Positions 25,800 to 36,400 of a stretch of DNA of 64,000 nucleotides are shown piece after piece. A model generated the notes under the pieces. That model made no database searches. It saw only the letters and a list, made by a program, of their open reading frames with translations, and was not told where the DNA came from. The translations under genes were made by a program, and so were the position numbers. The DNA is taken from NCBI RefSeq assembly GCF_003202435.1, contig NZ_QJHK01000012.1, forward strand, positions 1 through 64,000, in the 5' to 3' direction. Position 1 is the first letter of the stretch; each line of letters starts with the position of its first letter. This stretch comes from Flavobacterium cheongpyeongense (GTDB taxonomy: Bacteria; Bacteroidota; Bacteroidia; Flavobacteriales; Flavobacteriaceae).

Positions 25800-27791
25800 T
25801 TATATTTTTTTAAGAACAATTTTTTCATTTTGGCTTATAATCGCTTTCTGAAAAAGATTTTTTAAGACTTCATATTCATCTGCTGCAAAAGTACTCTTGT
25901 TTATTTCTCTTGAACTGGTTATTTGAATATTGTTTTGTTCATTCGCAATATTCAATAAAAATACTATTTGTTTATCTTCAGACGAGATACGTACAGGCTT
26001 GGGCATTGATTCTACGCTATATCCATCAGGAATTTGTAAGCTCAAATTGATTTTTTCCTGTAATGGATATCCAAAATAAATAGCCATTTGTCTTTTTTCC
26101 TGAGTAAAAGGATTTTTGGATTTTGTAAAAAACAATAAAGGATTAATAAATATTTTACCTCCTATGATTTCTGATTGATTATCTGTTACAAAATTAAATG
26201 TTTCAAGAACCGGATCTGAAAATTTTGCATTTTTATTTTCTGCAGTATAATCTGAAATTTTCACTCCTCCTAATTTTTCCTCTAATGTTTCAAGATAATT
26301 TTCGAGATTTTTATTGGTATTACGAATCCTGAAATTGTATGCTTCATATTTTGTTTTCTGTACTCTGATTGTTCCTTTGATCTTTCCAGAACTATCTATT
26401 TTTGCCAATACATTAGAAGCTTCAATGGATACATTTTGAGGATTTAGATCTATTTCTTCTGAAGTTCCGTCTTTTTTAATAAGTCTTCCTTTCCAGTTTA
26501 AAACATTTAAAGGCAAAATCCCTGGTGTTGTAAATTTATGAGAAGCATCCAGCAGTATTTGCTTTCCATCAATTTCAGCTGCAGCAATAACATAATTAAA
26601 ACCTGTTCTTGTTGGATAAACAGGTACGCCATTTTCTAATGTACTTACCAAAACCGGATTAGCAACTATTCCGCCCAATTTCAACATATTGATTAAAATA
26701 AAATTGATTTCGGCTACATTACCGGTTTGAGCAGTATATGCTTTTATAACACCTACATCAGTATAATAACCATTTTCTTCATTCCAATTCATTTTGTTTT
26801 GAACGAATTGAAAAATAGTATTTATTTTTTCGTTTTGTGATGCTACATTGGTCAATAAGCGCTTTACATCCTCTGCTAAAAAATTAAACTCGGTAAGTTC
26901 TTTTCCGAATTTTTGTTCCTTAAAAATTGTTGTTGCAACACCTTCCCAAGTAACCGAATAATCTTTAACAGGCTGTTCCGGCATGCGAACCCTTTCCAGC
27001 TCCTGATTAATAGATCCTTTGTAATTCTCTACATTATTTATATACGGTTCATCAACCAAAGCCGGAATATTCCTGCCCGAGTAAAAGGAATTAATCTGAG
27101 TATATGTCAATGTTCTGCTTTGGTTATATTCATTTTCATAATTTTGGTTACCGCTGGCTAATTTAAAATCTGATTCTACAGGCAGGTTTCCAATTAAAAT
27201 TGGTTTATAAATATAATACTCAGGAATTTCTGTTTTGTATTCGAAATAGTTTACAGGAATCCTGTATTGAATGTCAAAATCCGGAAGTTTAACAATATTC
27301 TCTGATTTCAGAATATATTTATATTCTATGACAGAACCAACTTTAACGTTAGGGAGCGTAATAATTCTTTCGTTCCAGTATTTGTTTACGTTTTTCTTAA
27401 ACTCTCCCTGATTATTGAGTTTTGTTTTAACAATTGATCCCTTTTCAAGATTGTACGTTACCGCGTCAGAAAATTCTACCTTATCCTTATCCAGATCTTC
27501 ATATCCTACATAAAATCGTACCTTTTGGTTAGCCCAGCTGAGTCCTTCTTTTTTATAAATTTTAATTTTAAATTCATAAACGTTATTTGCCGAAAAACCG
27601 CTTTTTAGATTATACGTAAAAAAAGTCCTCCCTTTTTTAAATAATATTGTTGCAGGAGCTGTAGTATCTTTGGGGTTAAATTTTTCTTCCAATTCAGCAA
27701 TCGTTACTTTACCTAACTCGTAATTCTGGGCTTTTGTCTTAATAAAAACAAAAATGAATACTATTGAAATAACTATTGTACGCAATGTCAT
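25800..27791 (-). CDS. Exported DUF3857 / transglutaminase-like protein, no catalytic Cys (paralogue 3)
   Basis: A 663-residue protein with a signal peptide (IVISIVFIFVFIKTKAQ), a DUF3857 domain (about 40-220) and a transglutaminase-like fold (about 275-420), then a beta-rich C-terminus. Where active transglutaminase-like domains have GxGDC, this protein reads AQTGNVAEIN, and the histidine segment reads FNYVIAAAE, so the Cys and His of the triad are missing while LLDAS keeps the Asp. It is clearly a paralogue of the 27794 gene (same length, both end EKIVLKKI) and follows it after 2 bases. Probably periplasmic and non-catalytic. Confidence 0.85.
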   Translation of the reverse strand: MTLRTIVISIVFIFVFIKTKAQNYELGKVTIAELEEKFNPKDTTAPATILFKKGRTFFTYNLKSGFSANNVYEFKIKIYKKEGLSWANQKVRFYVGYEDLDKDKVEFSDAVTYNLEKGSIVKTKLNNQGEFKKNVNKYWNERIITLPNVKVGSVIEYKYILKSENIVKLPDFDIQYRIPVNYFEYKTEIPEYYIYKPILIGNLPVESDFKLASGNQNYENEYNQSRTLTYTQINSFYSGRNIPALVDEPYINNVENYKGSINQELERVRMPEQPVKDYSVTWEGVATTIFKEQKFGKELTEFNFLAEDVKRLLTNVASQNEKINTIFQFVQNKMNWNEENGYYTDVGVIKAYTAQTGNVAEINFILINMLKLGGIVANPVLVSTLENGVPVYPTRTGFNYVIAAAEIDGKQILLDASHKFTTPGILPLNVLNWKGRLIKKDGTSEEIDLNPQNVSIEASNVLAKIDSSGKIKGTIRVQKTKYEAYNFRIRNTNKNLENYLETLEEKLGGVKISDYTAENKNAKFSDPVLETFNFVTDNQSEIIGGKIFINPLLFFTKSKNPFTQEKRQMAIYFGYPLQEKINLSLQIPDGYSVESMPKPVRISSEDKQIVFLLNIANEQNNIQITSSREINKSTFAADEYEVLKNLFQKAIISQNEKIVLKKI

Positions 27792-27793
27792 TT

Positions 27794-29824
27794 TTAAATT
27801 TTCTTTAAAACAATCTTCTCACTTTCTTTTGCAATCATGGCTTTGTAATACTCTTTAAGCATTTCATATTGATGTGTTGACACAATCGCTTCATTAATTT
27901 GATGTGAAATAACCATTTGAAGTGTATTTTCGCTAACAGCAATATTAAATTTGAAAGAACCTAAGTTATCTTCCATGTTCATGACAGCCGGAACTGGTAA
28001 TGTTTCAACAGTAAATCCATCCGGGATCTTGATTGTTATATTGTATTTATCCAAAAATGGGAATCCAAAATCAACTGGATATTCTCTGGTTTCCTGATTA
28101 AAAGGATTTTTTTCATTGGTAAAAAACAACATTGGGCTAAAATAAATTTTCCCTCCAATTACTTCACATAAATTATTTCCTGTAAATGAATAGGTTTCTA
28201 CAATAGGCATCATGATTTCTTTTTCGTTTGTTCTTGCATAATCGCTGATCTCTATTTTATTGTTTTGGTTTTCCAGTTTTTCTAAATACTCATCTTCTTT
28301 GATACCAAATATATTCTCTCTGGTGATCATCGCATTATAATCACTGCATTGTCTTCGTGTTTGTCCTGTAACCTTACCATCTGAATCAATATTATACGTC
28401 AAAAAAACAATATCATTTGATGTTTTTTTAGGCATTAGGTCAATCTCTTCTGATGTTCCGTCCTTTCTTATTAATCTTCCAAGCCAATTTAAAGTTCTAA
28501 ATGGCAATACATTGGGCATAGAAAATTTATCCGAAGCATCTAAGAGAATGTATCCTTTCTCTGTTTCAACTGCTGCAATTACATAGTTATACGCAGTTCT
28601 GTTAGGAAATAATGCCACTCCGTTAGATCTGGTACTAACTAAAACCGGATTTGCAGTTAATCCTGCATAACGCAGCATGGCAGTAAGCATTAAATTTATC
28701 TCTGCAATATTTCCTGATTTTTCCTGATAGGCTTTACGTACTCCTTTATCACAACTGTAACCATAATATTTATCCCATTTAACATTTGATTTAACATGAT
28801 TTAAAATAACTACTATTTTTTCTTCAGGTTTTGTTATTCCTGCAAGTAATGCTTTTAAATCGTCTTCAAAATATCCTGTCTTATTCAATTCAGGACCAAA
28901 ATCATCATACTCATAAATGGTCTTCGCTACTGAATTCCAATCTGTAGAAAAAGTTTTAATTGGACTATTCGGAAACTTAACCATTGAAAGTTCCTGCTCC
29001 AAACTGGAAGTATAATTGTCTATGTTATTAACAAATGACTCCTCTTTCATCGCTGGCAAATCTTCAGCGATATAAGTAGTTTTTGCTTCGATATAATCTA
29101 TTTTATCCTGAGAATACTCTGTTCTTGTTGCACCTCCTCCAAATCCTCCTGTTGAATATCTTTCTTTTGAGTTTATCAGGATTGATTTATTGTTTTTTTC
29201 TGGAGTAACTTTAGGAAACACATATCCCTTTTGTCTGACATTAAAAATATAATATTCAGGAATTTGGGTTACAAACTCAGAATAATTTACCGGAATACTC
29301 GTTTGAAAAGCCCATTCTCGCATCATTCCAATGTTTGATGTTCTAATTGTGTAACTAAATTCCAATACAGAACCTTCTTTTACATTTGGCATTGTAATTT
29401 TTTTTCTGGCTCTGTATTTATTTACCTCTTCATTAAAAACACCGTCACTTTTCAGTTTTGTTTTTTCAACTTTTCCATTTACTAAATTAAAAGTATTGAC
29501 ATCCGAAAAATCAACTTTTTCTCTTGAATCATTGCTTCCAATATAATAGACCACACTCTGGTTTGCCCAATCATATCCCTCCTTTTTATAAATTTTGATA
29601 CGTGTATCTACTTTTGTCATTAAAAAGAACCCGTCCTGATCATTATACTCGATGGTGGCTGTACCCTTTTTATATAATATTGCTGCTACTGCTGATGAAT
29701 CTTTTGGATGTGTTTTTTGCTCTAATTCTGCAATAGAGACTTTTCCTAATTTAAATTCCTGTGCATTTGCCTGGGTAAGAATAAAAAGCACAAATAAGAA
29801 ACTAAAAAAATTAATGAATTTCAT
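27794..29824 (-). CDS. Exported DUF3857 / transglutaminase-like protein, no catalytic Cys (paralogue 2)
   Basis: A 676-residue protein with a signal peptide ending ANAQ (about 22), a DUF3857 domain (about 40-230) and a transglutaminase-like domain (about 290-435). The catalytic Cys position is EKSGNIAEIN (Ile373 where Cys is expected), and the His position is AYNYVIAAV (about 411-419); the Asp (Asp429, LLDAS) remains. It is closely related to the following gene and more distantly to the preceding one. It starts 25 bases after the 29849 gene. A binding or structural envelope role is inferred. Confidence 0.85.
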   Translation of the reverse strand: MKFINFFSFLFVLFILTQANAQEFKLGKVSIAELEQKTHPKDSSAVAAILYKKGTATIEYNDQDGFFLMTKVDTRIKIYKKEGYDWANQSVVYYIGSNDSREKVDFSDVNTFNLVNGKVEKTKLKSDGVFNEEVNKYRARKKITMPNVKEGSVLEFSYTIRTSNIGMMREWAFQTSIPVNYSEFVTQIPEYYIFNVRQKGYVFPKVTPEKNNKSILINSKERYSTGGFGGGATRTEYSQDKIDYIEAKTTYIAEDLPAMKEESFVNNIDNYTSSLEQELSMVKFPNSPIKTFSTDWNSVAKTIYEYDDFGPELNKTGYFEDDLKALLAGITKPEEKIVVILNHVKSNVKWDKYYGYSCDKGVRKAYQEKSGNIAEINLMLTAMLRYAGLTANPVLVSTRSNGVALFPNRTAYNYVIAAVETEKGYILLDASDKFSMPNVLPFRTLNWLGRLIRKDGTSEEIDLMPKKTSNDIVFLTYNIDSDGKVTGQTRRQCSDYNAMITRENIFGIKEDEYLEKLENQNNKIEISDYARTNEKEIMMPIVETYSFTGNNLCEVIGGKIYFSPMLFFTNEKNPFNQETREYPVDFGFPFLDKYNITIKIPDGFTVETLPVPAVMNMEDNLGSFKFNIAVSENTLQMVISHQINEAIVSTHQYEMLKEYYKAMIAKESEKIVLKKI

Positions 29825-29848
29825 TTGGTTTGGGTTTTGACTGATTGA

Positions 29849-31756
29849 TTAGTTCTTGATTAATATAATTTTGGCATTATCGTTTCTTGAAACCTGTTCC
29901 ATAAAAAGACGATATTCATCGTACTCTTTATTCGAATATTTCCCCTTATTTAAAAACATGGTGCGTTTGTAAATCAATTTATTATTTTCTTTTTTGATAA
30001 TTTCAGTCTTATATTCTCCAAATTTCCCTTTTAATTCGAAATTAGAAGGCAGAAATTCAATCGAAAAACCAACAGGAAGATTAATCTCAATTTCATCTGT
30101 ATCTAAATAACCACGTTGAATCTGAAATGGATTTTTACGATTTCGGATGCGTTTCACATTGCTCTTGCTTTGATTAAATACATCTAAAGGAAAAATCATT
30201 TTATTGGCTGAAATCACACCATAATTCACAGCACTTAGCTCTACATCTTCAGTAAAACGAATATTTTGCTTATCATTTGCAAAAGTTATTTTCCCTAATT
30301 TTAAATTGTTGATATTGCTCCAATACTCCTTATAATGTGCTTCTTTTTCTGTAGGCTGTAAAGTTTCAGCACTGGATTTTGAACTGTATTGAGAACCTTC
30401 AGAAACTATTGAAATATGTCCGGAAAGATTACCGTTTTCATCAATATTATAAATCCCTTTATCTGTTTGAGTATTGCCTTTGTCTTCATAGATTTTAGTC
30501 CTGACAATTACACCTCCTTCGGGCTTGACCACCAAAACATCACGATCGTCCGTAAAAGTGCCCTGGTAACCAAACGGATCATCCTGGCTTGTACATTCTA
30601 AAAAGGTATAATTATCTCCATTTGGCACTGCCAATATCATATGATTTCCCTGCATTGAAACAAAATCAGACTGAATATTGGATTTATAGCGATCACCATA
30701 TAAAATTGTATTATATGACGGAACATCAACTACCTGCAAAAGGGCTTTGGTGTAATTTGAAAGGGCTTTACAGTCTCCATATCCTAAACGATCAACATCA
30801 CTTGCCAGCATAGGCTTCCATCCTCCAATACCAATAGCAATATTTACATATCTTGATTTTTTCTGAACATAATCGTATATAACTTTTGCTTTTTTTACAG
30901 GGTCTTTTTCATCACCAACAAGTGCCCTTATTTTAGTTTTAGTTTCTTCAGGCAACTCTGTTGTTCCTGTTAGTATTTTATCTCCGTACCATTTACCAAA
31001 TGCCTCCCAGGTTGCAGCTGTTCCATCAACTCCTTCTAAGTGAAATTTTTCTAATCCCATCATAAGTCGTGGAAAAAGATCACGGGATGACGGACTAAGA
31101 TCTTCTGATTTTTGAGCTAAAATATCAGCTGCTTCATAACTTAACTTGGTATCAGTGTCAACTGTTTTTTTAATATTAAATCCTGAAAACTGAAACTCTT
31201 TCTTTTTGAATCCAAGATCCGCAGGAAAATTGACATTTAGCACACATTTTTCAACACTGATGTAATACCCTCCCAAAAAATACCATTGAGGTATAAAAGC
31301 AGTATTTGACGTTTCGGTTTCACTGTTATAAAGAACTGTAAAAGGATATGAAACAGGAGTATAATCTAAATAAACTACACGGTTATCCGAAAATAATGTA
31401 CTGCCACTTACAGCGCTTTCGTCTCTAAAGTCTTTTCGCTTAATCTTTTTGATTTCGTTACCAAATGCATCATAAACAATGGCTTCAATAGTTTTTATTG
31501 AGGTCGTTTTATCATAGTGCTGGTAGGCATCAATTTCCCTCAATCCTTTTTCATTAAAAACCGATACTACTCTTTGTGTTTTGATATTCATGCTTCTTTG
31601 GGAAACAATGACAATATCCATTTGATCCAAACGTACAACTGCATTAGCATTTTCTTTGAGACTGTCCTTAATTGTTGAGATTAAATAAGTACTTTTTTGA
31701 GCTGAGGAAATTAAAGTAAATAAAAAGAATAGTAAAGCGTAACTAAGATTTTTCAT
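29849..31756 (-). CDS. Exported DUF3857 / transglutaminase-like protein with intact Cys (paralogue 1)
   Basis: A 635-residue protein with a signal peptide (LSYALLFFLFTLISSAQ), DUF3857 (about 35-220) and a transglutaminase-like domain (about 270-400). Unlike its two downstream paralogues it keeps the Cys/His pair: LGYGDCKALSNY (Cys329) and GNHMILAVP (His372), with FLECTS placing Glu387 or a nearby acid as the third residue. It is the first of three tandem paralogues and has a consensus promoter only 17 bases before its start codon. The substrate of these domains is unknown; peptide or amide bond remodelling is possible. Confidence 0.87.
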   Translation of the reverse strand: MKNLSYALLFFLFTLISSAQKSTYLISTIKDSLKENANAVVRLDQMDIVIVSQRSMNIKTQRVVSVFNEKGLREIDAYQHYDKTTSIKTIEAIVYDAFGNEIKKIKRKDFRDESAVSGSTLFSDNRVVYLDYTPVSYPFTVLYNSETETSNTAFIPQWYFLGGYYISVEKCVLNVNFPADLGFKKKEFQFSGFNIKKTVDTDTKLSYEAADILAQKSEDLSPSSRDLFPRLMMGLEKFHLEGVDGTAATWEAFGKWYGDKILTGTTELPEETKTKIRALVGDEKDPVKKAKVIYDYVQKKSRYVNIAIGIGGWKPMLASDVDRLGYGDCKALSNYTKALLQVVDVPSYNTILYGDRYKSNIQSDFVSMQGNHMILAVPNGDNYTFLECTSQDDPFGYQGTFTDDRDVLVVKPEGGVIVRTKIYEDKGNTQTDKGIYNIDENGNLSGHISIVSEGSQYSSKSSAETLQPTEKEAHYKEYWSNINNLKLGKITFANDKQNIRFTEDVELSAVNYGVISANKMIFPLDVFNQSKSNVKRIRNRKNPFQIQRGYLDTDEIEINLPVGFSIEFLPSNFELKGKFGEYKTEIIKKENNKLIYKRTMFLNKGKYSNKEYDEYRLFMEQVSRNDNAKIILIKN

Positions 31757-31772
31757 TAGTAAGTATTTTCGC

Positions 31773-31805
31773 CAAATATATAGTATTTTCCAGAATTCTT
31801 AACAA
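31773..31805 (-). promoter_or_regulatory. Promoter of the DUF3857 gene series
   Basis: On the minus strand TTG (31803-31805), a 22-bp spacer and a perfect TATATTTG (31773-31780). The predicted transcript would start only about 10 bases before the ATG of the first DUF3857 gene, giving a nearly leaderless message. Confidence 0.65.
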
Positions 31806-31819
31806 ATGTTTAATAGTTT

Positions 31820-32272
31820 TTATTCCCTGTTTTTACTGTCTATTAAAATTGTTACAGGACCGTCATTTAACAGACTGACTTTCATATCGGCACCAAAAAT
31901 TCCGGTTTGTATTTTTTTATTGAATTCTTTTTCTAAAGTTTTTACAAAACTCTCATACATCGGAATGGCAAATTCTGGTTTTGAAGCTTTTATGTACGAA
32001 GGACGGTTTCCTTTCTTAGTAGAAGCGTGCAGTGTGAACTGACTTACCACAATAATGTCTCCCTTAATATCCTGAACTGAGCAGTTCATAACATCATTTT
32101 CATCGCCAAAGATTCTCATTTTAATAATTTTCCCAACTAGCCAGTCAATATCTTCCTGAGTATCCGCATCTTCAATTCCGACTAAAACCAACAATCCTTT
32201 TTTAATATCAGCAACAATTTTAGAATCAACCGTTACAGATGCCTGAGAAACTCTTTGAAGAACAACTTTCAT
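31820..32272 (-). CDS. dtd: D-aminoacyl-tRNA deacylase
   Basis: A 150-residue DTD that hydrolyses D-amino acids wrongly attached to tRNA. MKVVLQRVSQASVTVD at the N-terminus, SQFTLHAST (about 80-88) and the GPVTI segment near residues 140-144 are the family signatures; the Gly-Pro pair forms the chiral selection loop. It lies downstream of rsgA in the same direction with an 87-bp gap filled by AAAGT/GACTTT word repeats. The length is normal. Confidence 0.95.
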   Translation of the reverse strand: MKVVLQRVSQASVTVDSKIVADIKKGLLVLVGIEDADTQEDIDWLVGKIIKMRIFGDENDVMNCSVQDIKGDIIVVSQFTLHASTKKGNRPSYIKASKPEFAIPMYESFVKTLEKEFNKKIQTGIFGADMKVSLLNDGPVTILIDSKNRE

Positions 32273-32359
32273 ATTTTAGTCATAAGTTTGAAAGTCATAA
32301 AGTTGAAAAGTCTAAAATCTCACTTTAGGACTTTAAGACATTTGACTTTAGACTATTTT

Positions 32360-33343
32360 TTATTTCTGGTTCCTGGTTTCATCACTTGCAGCTCTGTCTT
32401 CTCCATAGGTATCGGTACGATAATGCTCATCATCACCTTCAAGAATTTTAAGGTAACTGTTATAACGTGACCAGGCAATTTCATCTTTTTCCAATGCTGC
32501 TTTTATGGCACAATGAGGTTCTTCTTTATGCAGGCAATTGTTAAATTTGCATTGATCTTTTAGCTTGAAGAATTCCGGAAAGTATCCGCTGATTTCTTCT
32601 TTTTCCATGTCAACGATTCCGAATCCTTTGATTCCAGGCGTGTCAATAATCCGGGCATCAAAAGACAAATCATACATTTCTGCAAAAGTGGTGGTATGCT
32701 GACCTTGTTTGCTTTGTTCTGAGATAACAGTAGTTTTTAAGTGAAGACTTGGTTCCATCGCATTAACCAGAGTTGATTTCCCAACTCCCGAATGTCCGGA
32801 GAACATACTTACTTTACCCGTCATCATTTCTTTCAGCTTATCGACACCTTTATTTTCTGTAGATGAAATTCTGAGGCATTTATACCCAATTTCAGAATAA
32901 ATATGCTGCAAATAAAGTTGATCGTCTAAAGTTTGTTCTGTTAAAGTATCGATTTTATTAAAAACAAGAATGGCCTCTATCCCGTATGCCTCTGCAGTAA
33001 CCAAAAACCGGTCAATAAAACTTGTCGTTGTTGGCGGATTATCAATCGTAACCAGTAAAAAAACCTGATCAATATTCGAGGCAATAATATGAATTTGTTT
33101 AGAAAGATTAACCGATTTACGGACGATATAATTCTTTCTTTCGTGAATCGTATGAATCGTCCCCGTCAAAGCATCAGAGGTTTCTTCGAGTTCATAATCG
33201 ACTACATCGCCTACAGCTATAGGATTGGTACTTTTAATGCCTTTCATCCTGAACTTCCCTTTCATACGGCATTCTATAAAATCCCCTTGTTCAGATTTTA
33301 CGGTGTACCAGCTTCCTGTAGATTTATAAACGAGTCCTGTCAT
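32360..33343 (-). CDS. rsgA: Ribosome small subunit-dependent GTPase RsgA
   Basis: A 327-residue circularly permuted GTPase that acts in late 30S maturation. An N-terminal OB domain (1-75) is followed by the permuted G motifs: NKID (129-132, G4), GHSGVGKST (183-191, G1), DTPG (234-237, G3). The C-terminal zinc knuckle has Cys265, Cys270, His272 and Cys278. All residues needed are present. It has its own promoter and begins the run rsgA-dtd-DUF3857-mazG-aroA. Confidence 0.96.
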   Translation of the reverse strand: MTGLVYKSTGSWYTVKSEQGDFIECRMKGKFRMKGIKSTNPIAVGDVVDYELEETSDALTGTIHTIHERKNYIVRKSVNLSKQIHIIASNIDQVFLLVTIDNPPTTTSFIDRFLVTAEAYGIEAILVFNKIDTLTEQTLDDQLYLQHIYSEIGYKCLRISSTENKGVDKLKEMMTGKVSMFSGHSGVGKSTLVNAMEPSLHLKTTVISEQSKQGQHTTTFAEMYDLSFDARIIDTPGIKGFGIVDMEKEEISGYFPEFFKLKDQCKFNNCLHKEEPHCAIKAALEKDEIAWSRYNSYLKILEGDDEHYRTDTYGEDRAASDETRNQK

Positions 33344-33365
33344 TCAAATTTAAGATTTTAAAAGG

Positions 33366-33397
33366 CAAAATTACGTTTTTAGAATTGAACAACGCAA
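33366..33397 (-). promoter_or_regulatory. rsgA promoter
   Basis: On the minus strand TTG (33395-33397), 21 bp and TAATTTTG (33366-33373) match the consensus. An 11-bp inverted repeat (TTTTAAAAGGC at 33356-33366 with GCCTTTTAAAA at 33402-33412) encloses the promoter exactly, which could be a folded leader of the upstream gene or an operator. Confidence 0.6.
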
Positions 33398-33441
33398 CTT
33401 CGCCTTTTAAAATTAAAAACTTAGTCTGAATCAGCACAACC

Positions 33442-36400
33442 TTACCAAACAATTTCAGCTAAAACTTCATTCTCCTTAATTTTTCCTAACTGAATTGTTT
33501 TTAAAACTTTAGTGGTTTTCCCTGCTTTAGTGGTATAAATTTCAACCATAACTGTTGCTGGACCACTTTCTGTTAATTCTCTTTCTCCATAATAATTCGT
33601 CTTGATTTGGTATTTCCCTTTCACGGCATTTCGAATTAAATATTGTTCTGGTCCATACCCTTGCGTAAAATCTTTTGAAAATCTTGCTCCGGCTTCAGTT
33701 GCTGTATGACTGTAGTAACATTCTTCTCCAGTTGGTTCAATAATATGCAAATCTAAATCGACGTCCATCAGATTCCAGTTCATTATTACCCTGATATCTA
33801 CCGGCATTTTCTGAAGATACTTTTTATCTAATTTACCGGAATCCAAACCTGTATGCTCTGTCATCAAACGATTAATATCCATCAGAATAATATCTTCAAC
33901 CCCTTGATATTGTCCGCTCATTTCTCCATAATAATTCACTTCCAAAGCTTTTACCAATTGATCAAAAGCTTCCTGATAGTTACCTGCATCTTCCAAAGCC
34001 AGTGCATAATCCCTTAAACTTTGAGGTTCATGAGCTCTCCATTTAGCAACTTGTTTCGCTGTAAATGACGCATCTTCAAAATCCTTCCATTGGCGCAAAG
34101 TATAGGTCAATGTTTTATAAAGCTGATGATTTTCTAATCCTAGATCTGCAATATTACTGATTACCTGCAGTGCTTTTTTTACATCTCCCTGATTATAGAA
34201 AAAGTGCGCCACGTCAAAATAAAAACTCGGGTTTCTCTCCTGAGATTTTCTCAATTCGAAATACAAATCATATTGTTTTTCTTTTGGTGCCGATGACAAA
34301 GCTTTTAAATATAATCTGTCCGGGTTCCATGTTTTGGTTTCGTTTTGAATTGTATTACCATTTTTAGTAGTAACCATTATCACTCCATTTGACGCCCTGC
34401 TCCCATAAATAGCAGTTGTAGAAGCATCTTTTAAAACATTAATTGAAGCAATATCATCTTTATTTAGATCTTCTATTTTACCTTGATAAACTTCTCCATT
34501 TACAATTATTAAAGGCTGATTTGCAACTGTGGAATTCCCTCTTATTCTTATACTATTATTTGATGCCTCTTCTACTTCCACTCCGGCAACTTTACCCGCA
34601 AGTGTTTGTATTACATTATTTGAAAGTCCTGGTGCTATAGTTCTTTCCGGAACATAAGAAACTGATTGTACTGAACCTGTAAGGTCTGATTTTTTCATTG
34701 AGGCATAACCCGTCACAACTACTTCTTTTAATACATTCGTTTGTTTATCACCGTCTCTGTAAACCTCTTCAGATTTCACAACCGTAGGTGCTACAAATAA
34801 AACCTGATCAACTTTTGGAGCAGGAGGAGGCGAAGCAACTGAATTATCTTGGACAATCTCAGAAACAGGTCCCGATCCAACTGGTTCATCAACAGTCAAA
34901 ACAGCATCCGGATCACTCTTAATCGTTTCATAAACCACCCCTTTCTTTTTCTTAGACTTTGGCAAAACTTTTGGAACCACATATTTTATATCTTTTTCCC
35001 ACCAAGAATTTAATCCTTCAAAATAGCTGTCTATATTTTCCCAGTTGTTTTTTTGTTTAGCGAGATTGGTATCATGCTCCTGCTTTTTGATTCTGTCAAA
35101 TTCTGCACGCAATTCTGCTGGCGGAATAATATCATACAAAATATAATCCCGAATATCTTCCAAGACAATCAGCGAAGTGTTTTTGGTTATAATGCCATAT
35201 TTCTTCCCTAATAGTTCAATTTCTTCTGCATTTTTAGCATATTGCAAATCAAGGCTGGCAATTTTTTTCTGTGCCCAAAGTTTCTCAATATTAACATCAG
35301 TCGTGCTTTGAACCGAAGCATCTAAAGTTATTTTTCTTTCCAAAATAGCTTCATTATCATAACCAAACAAAAGTGTAATTTCGTTTTTCGGATTCAGAGA
35401 AATCCCTGAAAAACTAAAACTTCCCGAAACCGAAGTTCCTTCCAACGGAAATAAATCCGTTACCGTAAAATTTTCTTTTATTCCTAAAAACTTCAAATTA
35501 TTGTTTACCAATTTATCCAGAGCATTTTCTACATTCAATTGATTCAGATTGATGAAATTTCCTCCGGTTTGCATGGATGAAAAATTCAAAAAAGCAAAAT
35601 CCGCAGACGCCGAAGAAGCAATCGTATAAACCGGATTTTTAGTTTTTGACAACATATTCTGACTCAAGGAAGATAATCCATCTGAGAAAAACAAATATTC
35701 ATCATGCCCGATACAATTTATTTGAGAAAAACGGGTTCCTCCATCATGCTTTACATTTTGTAAAACCGATTTTAATTCTGACCAGTTTCCATCCGAAATC
35801 ACATATTCTTTTTGTTTTTCAAAAGTGTAATTTAAAAAGTATAAAGTCACTTTCGTATTCTTGATTTTTTGAAAATAAGCATTCAGTAAATCCAGTTCTT
35901 TTTTCAAATCTCTTGTCTGACAGCTTAGCGAATTATCCCAAATCAAGCCAATTGAAGCGGGTGTTTTTTTAGCTACTTTATTTCCTTCAATAAAAGTATT
36001 TCCATAAAAATAATGCTGACCTCCTACATTCTGCATCACGACGCCTGGAATATTTTGCTGAATCGGAATCTTAAAAATTAGTTTTTCGGAAGGCTGGTAA
36101 TTTTCCTTTTTTAGTGAAGTCTGAAAAGATTGGTTCCATTTTGAAAAAGCAATGGCTTCTCCCGAATTTTCGGCTATAGTTGGTGAAGCCGAAGCTCCCA
36201 AAACCGAAACATTGATTTCAAATTTATCCAGCTCTTTAGGATAACGGCTCACCAACTGATATGCCAGATTATTTTTATCGAAAGCAGAAAGCTCTTCTTC
36301 ATAACTAATAATAACAATTCGTTCACCATTTGGCATTAACGGATAAATTCGGGTTCTGAAATTATTCCCATCTACTTTTTCCAACAACCCCGGATCAACA

